DNA of 64,000 nt from Sepiola atlantica (GCA_963556195.1 OY744516.1:35621278-35685277), one strand, 5' to 3'; shown: positions 47,741 to 59,735, numbered from the stretch's first letter. Made by a program: numbers and translations. Notes: generated by a model not told the origin, from the letters alone.

Positions 47741-47749
47741 AAAGTTCAG

Positions 47750-48525
47750 TGACAAGGAAAAATATGACGACGATAAATAATGTTGGTATAAGTAGAGAAA
47801 GGCGTGTTATTTCGAAGTTTTCCTTCTCCAAGACTAATTGTCCTACAAAGACCTGAAAGAAAAAAAAGTCTCATTATGGAAATAGATTGAAGCCGTTGTG
47901 TAACAATGTTCAACAGACCTACGGAAGAGGGAGCCAAAATACACACTAGTATGAATTAGGAGTGGGCCTACGAAGGTCAGCGATAAAAGTATCGCGTTAG
48001 TTTGAATTAACTGGGAAAGGCATAGATATCTTCATTAAAACCAACAAAAAAAACGATAAAAGTAGACAACGGCGTCGGGTTGTCTAGGATTTCAACTTTG
48101 ATTGTCGCAGTGTATCGAGGTGGCGACCAATGCATAGAGCAGATGTTGGTCGAGAGAAATAAGATTTGATAGATGAACACAAATATTGCAGAGTCAGGCG
48201 TCACTGTGTCTGAGCTTGGTTGGAAAGAATGCACTTTCCATGGCTAGACAAAAGACAGGTGTGATTTGGACCGATAAGGCGACCCAAGCTACTCGCCAAC
48301 GAGTTGATTTTTGTGGACGTAGGTTAAGAAAACCCACGGCCATGGATGGAATTACATTTTTCGGTTATCAGTGAGCGGTGGGGGATGGGAAGCGATTGAG
48401 AATCCCAAATTGTCCAAGGGAAAATAATAATGAAGAAAGGGAAACCATTTGTTTTCTTTGTTCGCTGACTGGGGAAGGGTGGGCCACGCACAACTGATTT
48501 TTAATATAAGTCGACGCGTAACAGG
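47750..48525. other. Stretch without a recognised gene
   Basis: Moderate GC, several 60-80 codon frames on both strands, none recognisable. Confidence 0.35.
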
Positions 48526-48530
48526 CTTCA

Positions 48531-48680
48531 GAGACTCGCTTTTGCTCGCTACCGGTGTCCACGTCGGTGGGAGACAGACCTCCTCCATGGGCTTGGTGTG
48601 GGGGCTTTGCCGGTCTGAGACACATAGTTAGAAGAGACTCGTTTTTGCTTGCCCACCATATCCACGTCGCTCTGAGACGG
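48531..48680. repeat. Short direct duplication
   Basis: GAGACTCGCTTTTGCTCGCT...TCCACGTCGGTGGGAGACAG (48531) and GAGACTCGTTTTTGCTTGCC...TCCACGTCGCTCTGAGACGG (48633), about 102 bp apart. Confidence 0.75.
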
Positions 48681-48689
48681 AATACCCCC

Positions 48690-49190
48690 GGACTTAGACA
48701 ATCTCGCCAAACTAACTAAAAATCGTCCATTAACAATTAGAGCGTCGGTCCAAAAACACAGAGTTCCTGATTTGAAATTATAAAAGTTTTCGTTTGTTTA
48801 CTATTCTCTTTACCAAATAATTCTTCTTCTAAAAAAACAATATCACGAGTTATTGAAGACTTTTATTTTATTTTTATTTTACTTGTTCTGCTTGAAATGA
48901 CCCGTCGCTTCGTAGTGGTACTGAGTTGCTGACCCAACCCGGATAATTACTCACTGATCTATCAAACACAGCGTGGGAGTGAGTAATCGCTGGACCAGGC
49001 CTTCGACATCCGCTGCCTTCATCAGGACGGCAACCTTTCCCGAGCAGTACCGGGTGACCAATGACCAACCGAACCCAGGAACGGCAAAATTGGTGACGTC
49101 ACTTACTTAGCTGATAGGTGGGGTACAGTTGTCTTACTTGTTATTTGTTTTATCAATTACCCTAAATACTTGAAATGGATTCATCCGGCA
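48690..49190. other. Unclassified, GC-richer segment at 48890-49090
   Basis: Composition differs from the surroundings and it looks like an interspersed repeat, but no family recognised and no coding signal. Confidence 0.3.
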
Positions 49191-49194
49191 GTTT

Positions 49195-49690
49195 TGTACC
49201 TGCAAGATTTTGTATGTCGGGACAAATTCCCTCCCTATTACCTCTTTGCCACAGAAGAGACGTTGCTACTATTTTTCTACTCTATCGTTATTTCTAGGGC
49301 AGGTGCTCGACTGAGTTCAATCTATGCCCCCACCCCGTAAAATATTCACAAAAACTCGTCTCCATACAACTACTGTCAATAGTTTCCCTTTCCCTCTCTC
49401 TCCACCTAAAACTAAACGAAACTTCCATGATCAAAGTTTATTTCATAGAACTGTCCGTCTGTGGAACAAAATAATAGCACGAGACTGCTTCCCAGATGAC
49501 TACAACATGGTCGTTTTCAAGTTCAATGTAAACAAATTCTTGGTGAGCCGCCCTTTTAAATAGTAAAATTTTCCTTAATCACCACCATCATTACCAATCA
49601 TCATAGTGTTGTCTCACCGTCCACCTGACATTCATTTAACCTTTATCCTCGAATGGCCATTGGACCTTGATAAGTGTTGACACCTAAGTC
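49195..49690 (+). pseudogene. LINE C2, jockey/CR1-like 3' end
   Basis: Reads PLCHRRDVATIFLLYRYF (about 49250), then FHDQSLFHRTVRLWNK and CFPDDYNMVVFKFNVNKFL (49324-49563), the C-terminal block HRR-DVA-x-LW-N-FP shared by A and B. The 3' UTR runs into the (TC)n tract. 5' truncated. Confidence 0.75.
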
Positions 49691-49694
49691 TCTC

Positions 49695-49771
<77 letters not shown>
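49691..49771. repeat. (TC)n-(TA)n microsatellite
   Basis: Direct reading; abuts the 3' UTR of LINE C2. Confidence 0.95.
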
Positions 49772-49776
<5 letters not shown>

Positions 49777-50495
49777 CACATTGTTTTTTTTATTACAGAG
49801 TATCGATGGAAGTATGTGCTGTCCGAGTACTTTTGTTAAACATTCAAGCTGCACTTAACTTAACTTACTGTGCGACTAAGTATAATTTATTATCAATCCT
49901 TTTCTCACGTCTTTTTGTCTTGAAATGTGATTTGAAATAGTCTTCGGGCCAGCCAAGCGCGTCTTTCAAGGTAGGGAATTCTGATATACAATAGTGAAAT
50001 GTCTTAATCAACGGGATTGCAATTACTGGACGTTGGAAATTGTACGGTTTCTTCTTGTTTCCCTTTTCTTTTTTTTATTATTATTTACGACCATGTTACA
50101 TTAATTATTGTAAATTGGCTTCATTGTCAGTAAACATAATACTTTTCTACTTGGAGCTGGCAGCATTCATGCGGAAGTACATTGTCGTTTCTTCTGAGAA
50201 TTACAGGCGTTTAGAATAATTTCCTCCGCGCGAAATTCTGACTGAACGTTGGCTTAAAAAATCGGCACAGAAATTGATTTGTGAATGCAAAAAATAACCC
50301 CTCTTCCCCTCCCAATCCAACGAGTATCGAATCTCTTCTCGAATGAATAAAGCATCTTTAGTGTTTTCGTTGTAGAACAACCCCACTACTAATGGGAAAA
50401 TCAGTTTCACACACAAAACAAATAAATAAATAATTTTTAAAAATCCCTGCTAGTCACGCGCAATTCGTCCACACATATTTCATCTACTAGTCATC
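49772..50495. other. Stretch without a recognised gene
   Basis: AT-rich; nothing recognised. Confidence 0.45.
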
Positions 50496-50501
50496 AGTCG
50501 G

Positions 50502-50537
50502 ATAAGGGTTAGAGTTAGAGTAAGGGTTAGTATTAGG
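50502..50537. repeat. Interstitial telomere-like repeat (TTAGGG), degenerate
   Basis: ATAAGGGTTAGAGTTAGAGT then AAGGGTTAGTATTAGG. Confidence 0.55.
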
Positions 50538-50789
50538 CTGTACAAAATGTACAATAAACGCCACTGTAGAACGCATCGCGGTATGGTTTACAGATATCTG
50601 TGTGAGTTTATGTTGAGGCAAAAATATAAAAGAAACGATCTTTTTTATGGAAATACTCCATGACATGAATGAATTCTATCCTCTTGGGTACGCAATGTTT
50701 TATATACTTTTTCGTGTCGGGGGAGGGGATTTAAATTATGGGATTTTTCTTACATATCTACCCTTTTATTTTCAGTTTTCTTGATTCGT

Positions 50790-51720
50790 GCAATTTTCTT
50801 TCTCTATTTCTAACAGTGTCTATACTGCATTATTCTTGTTTCAACTTACCTCTGGTTGGTTGAGGTCACTTGGTCTTCTGAGTTGGTTTCCGCTTTCTAT
50901 GCATCTTCTTAATATTCCAGCTGTTTTCATCAGTATCGTGTTTTGTATAGCATCAATCCTTCCTTTGATTCCAATTTCTACTAGCCTTTTCATCGAGTTT
51001 TCCGAACTATTCTTAGTACTCATACAATTATAGTTATTACAGTATTTTTTATGTTTCATATTACCCTCAGCTTCGTAACAAGTTCCATAGATTTGCTTAA
51101 TTTTCTGCCCTGTTGATCTTCACCTTGTTAACCGCTGTCACGGGGAAATCTTCTATTTTGGCAGAACTTTTTCTTCTTGTTGACTATTATCGCGTCTGGT
51201 CTCCTAGCTTGCATGAGTTTGTCAGTTTGTATTTTCATGCCCCATAGCATTTGTATCTTTTATTTTCCAATATTTTATCCGGTTTATGCTTGTACCATTT
51301 GTATACATGTTCAAAGTGAAGTCGTTTTCATTGTTCACAGTGGACCACCTTTCCAACCCAGTCATGTCGGTTTTTGTACCCCTTTTAAACTAATCTATTA
51401 CGATGTGGTTTATCGTTTCGTCTCTTTGTCTACAGGGTCTACATTTAATGTTTCGTGGTATTTATCTAAGTTAGCTTTTATATACTTCGTTCTGATCATG
51501 TGTTTTTCGAAGTTTATTCAAGTGTCCTTTTTATAATCATGTCCGCATGTTTTCGTGTGCAATTTGCTTGGGCAGTCTTATGCCTTTCATTTTCCGATAG
51601 TGACACCGGTTTGTGCCTGATTCTTTCTGATTGGTTGAAGTTCGATATAGTCAACCTATCAAGATTGAGTATTTTGATCCAACCAGTAATAAGAATTTCA
51701 AAGAAAGAAACATCGATATA
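50790..51720 (-). pseudogene. R4/Dong-like LINE, copy 5, nuclease domain and C terminus
   Basis: Minus-strand frame 51059-50841 reads NSMKRLVEIGIKGRIDAIQN and GILRRCIESGNQLRRP, the tail after the nuclease core. Upstream on that strand (51250-51120) the plus strand shows GACTATTATCGCGTCTGGTC, the counterpart of GTCTATTATAATAACATCAG in the other copies, which codes the RPDxIIxD core. The same order as copies 3 and 4. Confidence 0.78.
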
Positions 51721-51760
51721 AGGTTTCGGATTTTTTTTTAGATGAGGATCGATAATTCGT

Positions 51761-51946
51761 ATTATTTAGATTATTCGGACTACTGTTCTCATCTTGGATG
51801 TTATTCTCGCAGCGTTTCAACCGATGTAACCCGAGATTACCGAGTTGAACAAGATGCACCTGAAAAAAGATCTGAGGTTACATCGACCGAAATGTTGCGA
51901 TAATAACATCCAAGATTAGAACAGTACTCCGAATAATTCAAATAAT
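51761..51946. mobile_element. MITE-like foldback, 71-bp arms
   Basis: 51761-51831 pairs with 51876-51946 at roughly 86 percent identity. Shared core ATCTTGGATGTTATT. 44-nt spacer. No clear target duplication. Confidence 0.82.
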
Positions 51947-51949
51947 CAA

Positions 51950-52376
51950 GGGAGGCGCACGAGCGCTCTATCTATTAATAGACTTCAAAAACGGCCTATG
52001 CTAGAAATCTCATTTCTTTGATCAATCATAACTCAAAAACCAATAAAACAAATTAGTTAAAACTTTGCACAAATTTTTTTTTGATAGGTTCTATAAGTGT
52101 GTAGAATTTCAGCATCATTAGTCAAGGCAACCCAGAGATCCAGAAAGGTCAGGCATGATTTTGTGTTATCCGTGTGTACGTACGTACATATGTGCCACAC
52201 TGTATCTCATCAACTATTTGATGGATTCAGCTGATTTTTGGCAGAGATAGAGGTTCTAGGGTCTATTTGATGGCATTTAAATTTCACTTTACCATATACC
52301 TTAGTTTTCCAGAAAATTTCAAAAAAACTTTAAAATGACCATTGTAATGAGGCATAGCCTTTACAAAAGTAGTGAC
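51950..52376. other. Stretch without a gene
   Basis: AT-rich; GTACGTACGTACAT and TGTATCTCATCAACTATTTG have the look of an interspersed repeat, unclassified. Confidence 0.35.
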
Positions 52377-52695
52377 ATTCCATGAAAAATGCCAGTATAC
52401 TGAAATCATATGCCCTTAATAGGGTTAAGATGAAAATTCATATACACTAAATGTACGAAAGCAAGGAAATTCCCAAATTTTTACACTTTTATTGTCATTA
52501 AGGGTATGCGAGCACAACAGGGCTATTTATTTTACTGGTAGGAATTTTTCTTCAGCGCACCTCACACACTTCATCCACTCATGCATAGAGATTTATACTG
52601 TAGTGATGTGATAATGAAATGGTTTGGTTGATATGTAGTCATACCCTTAATGACAATAAAAATGTAAAAAATTGGGAATTTTTCATGGAATACAA
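52377..52695. repeat. Foldback with an interrupted left arm
   Basis: 52467-52508 pairs with 52640-52681 (TTATTGTCATTAAGGGTATG core). Beyond it ATTCCATGAAAAAT at 52377 pairs with ATTTTTCATGGAAT at 52677, so about 76 bp interrupts the left arm. Confidence 0.75.
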
Positions 52696-52699
52696 AAAA

Positions 52700-53415
52700 A
52701 ACATCGAATATTTCAGAGAGCGTTTCTTTGTCATAGTTGTTGTTGTTGTCACTGCTGAAACAGGGGTTCCACAGATCCAACTACCAAGTGATGCAAATTC
52801 ATTGTTTCTACGTATCACCACTAAGATTTGAACACAGTCGAAATTGGAAACAGAAGTAACGTGCGTATTTGGTAAGTTTAGTTGTATCAAATTGAACCGT
52901 AAAATAAATGTATAAATGCTAATACAGAAGAGCAAGTATTTGTTAAATAAAAATAGAAACGACATTTTAAAAAGATAATTATCTCCTTTACTTTTGGATG
53001 CGATTCTTTCTGATTGGTGGAATTCCGAAACCAATCGAGATTAGGTATTTGTCATTGAGTGAACTTTATAAACATCACGTGTTTAATCCTTTCGCGGGCG
53101 CGGTAAATGCTTAGTATTGTGCTAATAACGTATTTGAAATCAAAATGTTATACATTGGTTAATAATAAAATGATTTTGAATATTATTTTTTATCAAATAA
53201 ACTGAAAACAGTAACCTTTTGTTTTCATATTAAAGAAAAAATTAAAATCAAGTGATACTAGTATCACATGCATAGCATTTAAAAATGTAGATTGATATCT
53301 GCAATGTCGAAGAGATCGATCGAAAAGTCAATAATTTTTTTAAATCACAAGTCTTAATCTCTATATTAAAAAGGAAAGAAACATGTGTAACGTAACTAGA
53401 GTGTTCTACAATTAA
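52700..53415. other. AT-rich stretch without a gene
   Basis: Perfect 16-bp palindrome GTGATACTAGTATCAC near 53254; nothing coding. Confidence 0.45.
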
Positions 53416-53422
53416 CATATAG

Positions 53423-53578
53423 TGTTCACTTCGTCGGCTGAATTAGCTAGTCAAAGTTCTGTAGTCGCAGTGGTGATGTGACACCCACAGTTCAATCTTC
53501 TCTTCTCTCTGTCAGTGTAGTCTTCTTCTTCTTCTTCTTCTTCTTCTTCTTCTTCTTCTTCTTCTTCTTCTTCTTCTT

Positions 53579-53609
<31 letters not shown>

Positions 53610-53879
53610 ACAGCTTTCATAAACGCTATTAATAAAGAAACATCACAAATGCATTTAGGTTTTAAATATCTTCGGTGTTTTATTCTTTCTTTATAGTATA
53701 GACGTATACGCATACCACCACTAACCTCATGAGGGGGAGGGCAGCGGCTATCCACACTCAAATGCTCCCTCTCTGCCGAGTCAGTCGAAAGTGAAAAATC
53801 TTCTCTCTCCCACTCGCAACGCCAGCTTATCGGCTTCCGGTGACTGTGACGTGCCATGTCGTGACACATACCTCTCACA
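53423..53879 (-). mobile_element. Candidate solo LTR (457 bp) with internal (TTC)n
   Basis: Ends TGTTCACTTCGTCGG and ATACCTCTCACA. In minus orientation it begins TGTGAGAGGTATGTG and has CTATAAAG and AATAAAACACC (about 53700-53670), the promoter and poly(A) layout of an LTR. No target duplication seen and no internal domain, so moderate confidence. Confidence 0.4.
53520..53609. repeat. (TTC)n array
   Basis: About 30 pure TTC triplets within the LTR candidate. Confidence 0.96.
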
Positions 53880-54300
53880 ACTTTTACTTTGAAAATTCCA
53901 CGCTACTCAATTTTTTATGCTTACGTGGAAATTTACCACACTCACGCTATCTTTAATCACCCGCATCAAAATAATATAATTGCATAAGGAAAAACAAAAA
54001 ATAATCAGGATGATTCAATGTGGTTAGATAGTTTATTTTTTCAAACAAACAAAAAAGAAAATCAATAAATACTTTAAAAAAATAAAAGACATAATTTCAC
54101 ATAAAAGAGAAAAAGCAACTACACAACATTTTTATTCAAATTTACAACTAATTTAAAATGCAAAGGATTATGTTTATTTTCTTGTTTGATGGGTAAATAT
54201 ATCTAGTATTACTGTTGCTATAGACGAAGCCAAAGACACCGGAAGCAAATGAAGCAAAAATGTTTAAAAGTTCCTTTGTATACGGATGCATCATAACTGT
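53880..54300. other. AT-rich stretch without a gene
   Basis: Nothing recognised. Confidence 0.45.
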
Positions 54301-54301
54301 T

Positions 54302-54305
<4 letters not shown>

Positions 54306-54364
<59 letters not shown>

Positions 54365-54394
54365 ATCTCTTTCTCTCTCTCTATCTGTATACAT

Positions 54395-54438
<44 letters not shown>

Positions 54439-54456
54439 GTATATGTGTGTGTGTAT

Positions 54457-54527
<71 letters not shown>

Positions 54528-54568
54528 CAGAGACAGAGACAGAGACAGAGACACAGACAGACAGAGAC

Positions 54569-54613
<45 letters not shown>

Positions 54614-54627
54614 GACAGAGAGACAGA
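54306..54627. repeat. Seven-part compound microsatellite
   Basis: In order: TA, GTAT, CTCT-rich, TA, CA, GA, then (GACAGA) hexamers and (CAGA) tetramers. Confidence 0.95.
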
Positions 54628-54639
54628 GTCCGCCACAAG

Positions 54640-55000
54640 TAACTATATCTTATCTTTTATATGTAACTTTGTTGATACCTAAGTATTTCTTTTATTTTGA
54701 AAGCCGAAATCGTATATTTTCGAACTTAAGGAACAAAGGAACAAATCCGAGCTGTCATTGCTCAAGTGCGGTTTGAGCTGTGCATCAAAGTATGACGCGC
54801 AGTCCCTGAAAGATTAGCAAAGTGCATTGAACTCGATGGTAAGCATACAGTGCTTTAATAAATGTTTTAATAAACATTATGTCTTATGTAGCAGAAAAAA
54901 TTAAATGTGACTGTTAGTTTCTATATTTAAGTTGCATATTTCTTCCATGTTACATTTATTATGTTGAAATGAAATTATATAGTTACGTATGGTGAACCTT
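54640..55000. other. Stretch without a gene
   Basis: Nothing recognised. Confidence 0.45.
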
Positions 55001-55003
55001 AAG

Positions 55004-55004
<1 letters not shown>

Positions 55005-55062
<58 letters not shown>
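55005..55062. repeat. (TA)n array
   Basis: Direct reading. Confidence 0.96.
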
Positions 55063-55067
<5 letters not shown>

Positions 55068-55300
55068 TTATTAAAAGCCGTTTTGATTTAAAATATTCAT
55101 GAATAGTTATTTTCATCTGTCATATTTTTCAAAGAAATAACGGCAGAATAATCTCAGAGAAAACCCCCCGAAATCTTCAATTGATGCCATAGAGTTCTAC
55201 TCGAGAAGATATTTGTACTTTAACTTAAATGATAGTATTATTACATATTATGATATGAAACTTTTACAAAATATGTAAAACCAAATTTTACTGAAGAAAA

Positions 55301-55608
55301 AGTAAGCACACCTTTTTCTTTTAATTTATAATAGTGAAAAAATAGTTCTCAATAAAATGAAATTTGGACTTTTTACAGTAAACGTAAACGTGATTTCTGG
55401 TACAGAATCTCAGCTTAAATAAATAAGATACTATTTAAGAATGACCATTTTCTTTGATCTATGAAAGTAAAGTGTTAGCAGTAAAAATGATTTCTGCTGA
55501 CTGACTGGAAATCTTGCCTCTGGTAAAAGACCCCAAATGTCAGATGTCTCAGCCTGTTATAGAAATGGTCTTGTTTGGAAAAGTATTACTAAAGAGGTGT
55601 GCTTAGTT
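55301..55608. mobile_element. Possible MITE with short inverted ends
   Basis: AGTAAGCACACCTTTTTC at the left and, inverted, AACTAAGCACACCTCTTTA at the right; no target duplication identified. Confidence 0.35.
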
Positions 55609-55954
55609 ACTTAATATATATATATATAGCTTTGTATCCGGCTTAGTGAACATTAACAGTAAAATATAAAACATTTCTACAACGAAATGCTTTTATTTAT
55701 ACGATTTTTTTTTATTAGAAAAGGTTTGGACACCACTGATCTGCACAGACGTTTACCCATGAGTTTTTTTTTTACAATTATTAAGGTCAGTCGAAGTTAT
55801 TGTTTTGGTGGTTATTTGCATCAAACACTTTCAACCGGTCCTGGGTAAAGTTGTTCAATTAAAGTGCTGGTATCGAGTAGAACTCTTTGACGTTACTTGA
55901 AGATTTGTTTCCCTTGAAATTATTTTTTGTTCTTAATATATCTTAATATAAAAG

Positions 55955-55959
<5 letters not shown>

Positions 55960-56020
<61 letters not shown>
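55960..56020. repeat. (TA)n array
   Basis: Direct reading. Confidence 0.96.
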
Positions 56021-56023
<3 letters not shown>

Positions 56024-56106
56024 TCTCTCCAAATATGATCTGAGGTTAAGATCGGATTCTAACTCTGCCTGATGAGATCTCAGTTTATAGTAACTGTTGA
56101 TCGATA

Positions 56107-56262
56107 ACATCGACATGCCAGTGTCGCAGATTTTGTACATGTCTGTGTAAATAAAATTATCATATATAGAGCTCTATTTCGATATTGAGCACTTTTTATA
56201 AACCCGGTTAAAATTCTCTGGATTACCACCCTGTGGATATTTTTCACCTGGATTATTACCAT

Positions 56263-56301
<39 letters not shown>
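56107..56301. repeat. 150-bp dispersed repeat with microsatellite tail, copy 1
   Basis: CGACATGCCAGTGTCGCAGA, TTTTGTACATGT, GATATTGAG and CCTGTGGAT match 62888-63038 throughout. This copy ends in ATTATT then (TA)n. Confidence 0.88.
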
Positions 56302-56302
<1 letters not shown>

Positions 56303-56398
56303 CACTATTTTTTATTCTTAATATATTTAAAAGTAATTATATATATATGTATATATATATATATATGATAATTATGGAAATAATGTTCCAACGTGATG

Positions 56399-56638
56399 AA
56401 AAATTAAAAAGGAAACCCCGAAAATTATTTATATATTCATCAACGTTTCGTCTTTATTTCAAGATTTTCTCAAGATGACTGATTTCAAGAAATAAAATAG
56501 AAGTCAAACGCAACACATATTTTCAAATATTGACTTCCATGTTATTTCTTCAAATCAGTCATGTTGAGAATGTTTTGAAATTAGGAAGAAACGTTGATGA
56601 ATATATAAACAATCTTCGAATTTTCCTTTTTCATTTTC
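56399..56638. mobile_element. MITE-like foldback, ~110-bp arms
   Basis: 56399-56508 pairs with 56529-56638. Shared blocks include TATATATTCATCAACGTTTC and GACTGATTT-x-AAGAAATAA. Spacer about 20 nt, flanks TA-rich. Confidence 0.87.
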
Positions 56639-56737
56639 CATATATATATTATAAAATGATTTTATTTTTAAGATAAAAAATAATTTTATAATATATGTAT
56701 ATATACACATATTATATAATTATTTGTATACAAAAAT

Positions 56738-56745
56738 AAAACTAA

Positions 56746-56781
<36 letters not shown>
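56738..56781. repeat. (TA)n array
   Basis: Direct reading. Confidence 0.93.
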
Positions 56782-56785
<4 letters not shown>

Positions 56786-56789
56786 AATT

Positions 56790-57715
56790 ATTTTTATTTA
56801 ATAGCATAACATACAAATATTACTATATACACTACTACTCCCACCACCGCGCAATAAAACAGGCCTTATTATACTACTATACTTCAGAGCTCTTAGAATA
56901 TGTATCTGTTAAACGAATTCAATATTATAGAATCCTCCCTTAACACTGTCAAATACTCCAAATACTTCCGCTTTAACCGCTAAAAAAAAGGCACTCCGCA
57001 TTTTCCACAACTACACCTTTCTTTCACCCTACTTACTCACAACAACTACTAATATGATTTCAGAACTATTCCATAACCCGTTATCACTATTAAGAACATA
57101 TTCAACAAACACAAACAAGCATATATACACAATCCCATCTACCGACTTTAACAACCTCTACATTTAGGAAAAAGAATCTTAGTAAACTAATTTAAGAACA
57201 TTATAGATCGGTAAAACAAGGTGATTCTAAGAACTCTCTAGTTTCTCACATATTAATTAATTAATTCAATTTTCATAAGGCTTCAGTTATTAAATTCGCA
57301 TACGACACTAACCAAAGAAAACACAGAGGTCTATATAATTTTACATGCCAAAAATCATATCAAACAGCGTATTGGTTGCTTTCAGATTTTCCATGCCATA
57401 GCTGAAATATCCTCACTGAAAGTTCTATTTCCAACTATAGTCAAAGGAAACAAACTATTCTCTTTTCACTATAAAAACACTATCCCCAAACGTCTTACCA
57501 TCCAGTTTCAGTAAAGAGTGCTATTGATTTCTATCAGTCCATATATCATTGTCAAACACACATAGAAAAACACACAGGCATACACACTTGTCTAAGTACA
57601 CATACGTTAATACTCGGATTCAAACAGAAATATATGAGCACATATATATACCCATATACCCATAAAGATATGTATATATGAATGCACAAACATACATATA
57701 GATACGCAGATTTAA
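56790..57715. other. AT-rich stretch without a gene
   Basis: C-rich on the plus strand from 56820 to 57140 but no frame is coding. Confidence 0.45.
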
Positions 57716-57720
57716 CTCTT

Positions 57721-57767
57721 AAATATATATGTATATATATATATATACATAATGAATATATTTTGGT

Positions 57768-57843
<76 letters not shown>
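57721..57843. repeat. TA arrays with a repeated ATATTTTGGTTGT flank
   Basis: AATGAATATATTTTGGTTGT (57751) and AATGCATATATTTTGGTTGT (57859) lie on either side of the main array, so the flank was duplicated. Confidence 0.85.
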
Positions 57844-57847
<4 letters not shown>

Positions 57848-57859
57848 TGCGCATATATA

Positions 57860-58260
57860 ATGCATATATTTTGGTTGTGTTGTCCGACTCAAATTTGTAT
57901 AGCTCAATGGATATTCTAGGGTTCTAATATTCAATTCAAGAGCAATTATGAATTGTAATAGTTTACAACCAAAGCAAAATCTCGTATAAAACAAATTGGT
58001 TCTAATTAAAAAAAATATAAGGGGGTTTCTTCACAGCTTTACAATCAGAGCATTGTTAGTTACAAAGCTTTAATCTTATAAATATTTAAAAAATCGCCAG
58101 ATATACAGAAAAAATAACTGTCTATAGTACATTTCCACCAAAACGTCTGTATCTTTAGATACACTCCGTAAATAAACATCCACAATCTGCCATTTTTGAT
58201 TATAGAGAATGAGTTATAGATTTAAATACATCACACAGAGTTATCTTTCCTTTTAAAAAT
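57860..58260. other. AT-rich stretch without a gene
   Basis: Nothing recognised. Confidence 0.45.
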
Positions 58261-58267
58261 CACACAA

Positions 58268-58275
<8 letters not shown>

Positions 58276-58328
<53 letters not shown>

Positions 58329-58398
58329 CATGTACATATATATATATATACATGTACATACATATATATACATGTACATACATATATATACATGTACA

Positions 58399-58448
<50 letters not shown>

Positions 58449-58500
58449 CATATATATATATTATACATGTACATATATATATATATATAAACACATACAT
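58276..58500. repeat. (CA)n, (TA)n and ATGTACATGTACAT array
   Basis: The unit ATACATGTACATATATAT recurs six times; ATGTACAT is itself a palindrome. Confidence 0.9.
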
Positions 58501-58679
58501 ATATACTTATATGGCTATACACAGATTGAATAATATATCAAGTACAAGTAAATTCATATACATATAGCCTACAAAATAAATAAATATCAAAGTATAAATT
58601 AATATAAAATTAAGTGAAAATAATAAATGGATATATAGTCGTAAGTTCACCGATAGATGCACATCCGCTAACACATACA

Positions 58680-58681
<2 letters not shown>

Positions 58682-58750
<69 letters not shown>
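58682..58750. repeat. (TA)n array
   Basis: Direct reading. Confidence 0.97.
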
Positions 58751-58765
58751 TCGGTGCTTCTGCAC

Positions 58766-59195
58766 GGTTACACGTAGATTGAATATGGATGTCATAAACA
58801 CCTTTATGATATACTTACTATTGAGGAAAAATAAATACCGTTCACAAAATATTACGAAAATTTATCTAGTAGTTTTGTTTCTATAAAAATGAATTCAACT
58901 TTTAACCGTACGCGGAATATCGCGCCATTATCATGTTATTCAAGGGAAGCAATTGCTTAGTTTTGCATTTAAACAAAAAAAAGGTTGATTTATCTCCGAA
59001 AAGTTTCATAATTATGCTGATAATGGCGGCGATTTTCCGCGTACGGCTAAAAGTTGAATTTATTATATAAAAACAAAACTACTGGATGAATTTCCATAAT
59101 ATTTGGTGAACGGTATTTATTTTCCTTCACAAGTAAAGACATCATAAAGGTTGTCTGTTATTCTGTTGGCATCTATATTCAATTTATGTGTAACC
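58766..59195. mobile_element. Large foldback element, ~180-bp arms
   Basis: 58766 to about 58945 pairs with about 59010-59195. Matching blocks read from each outer end: GGTTACAC, AAATAAATACCGTTCAC, AGTAGTTTTGTTT, TTCAACTTTTA-x-CCGTACGCGGAA and CCATTATCA. Spacer about 65 bp. No coding capacity. Confidence 0.88.
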
Positions 59196-59199
59196 ATGG

Positions 59200-59735
59200 A
59201 GTAACACCATCTACTCTTATGATGAATCCATATATAAAGCCAATTTAAATATTTCGTACCTCTAAAAAAACGGTTCAGAATAAAAAATATATATCCCTTG
59301 CTAAAAAGGGGTATACCCACTTTAAAATGTGATAGCACCAAGTTTTCAGTATCATAAAAACGGCCTAGGGCCAAAGCAGGGGGATTAGTTATCTGTGCAG
59401 GCCGCATGCAAGAAATGAAGCATTCTCTGTGATTATTTTTAAATAATCTAATATTGAGGTAAAATACACGCAAAGCACACTCGCATATATACACATGCAC
59501 GCACACACGCGGAAGAGAGAAATAAATAAAAGAGAGGGTAAAGAAAGTAAGAGGGAGAGAGTGGAGAAAACTGTTATTTTATATGGCCAAGATAAAAATA
59601 TATCTTGAATGTTAACATTATAAATGGATAGTGTTGCATTGTAAGAGTAGCTATTTTTAACTGTAATATGAAGCTTCTAGACTAAAGAGAACACGTCTGC
59701 ATGTGACGTCTGACGGGAATTTAAAAAAAATACTT
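59200..59735. other. Stretch without a recognised gene
   Basis: A 129-codon minus frame (59506-59117) overlaps the foldback and does not resemble a known protein. Confidence 0.35.

Noticed and set aside
53492..53878. 128-codon minus frame with a poly-Lys tract
   Set aside because: Passes through the (TTC)n array inside an LTR-like sequence; no domain.
54148..54776. Long overlapping frames on both strands with Ser/Leu, Arg/Glu and Tyr/Ile repeats
   Set aside because: Simple-sequence shadows of the compound microsatellite.
55722..55745. hAT-like end (reverse complement CAGTGGTGTCCAAACC)
   Set aside because: No matching opposite end or target duplication found nearby.
58231..58567. Five overlapping Tyr/Ile/Met-rich frames
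   Set aside because: Products of TA, CA and ATGTAC arrays.
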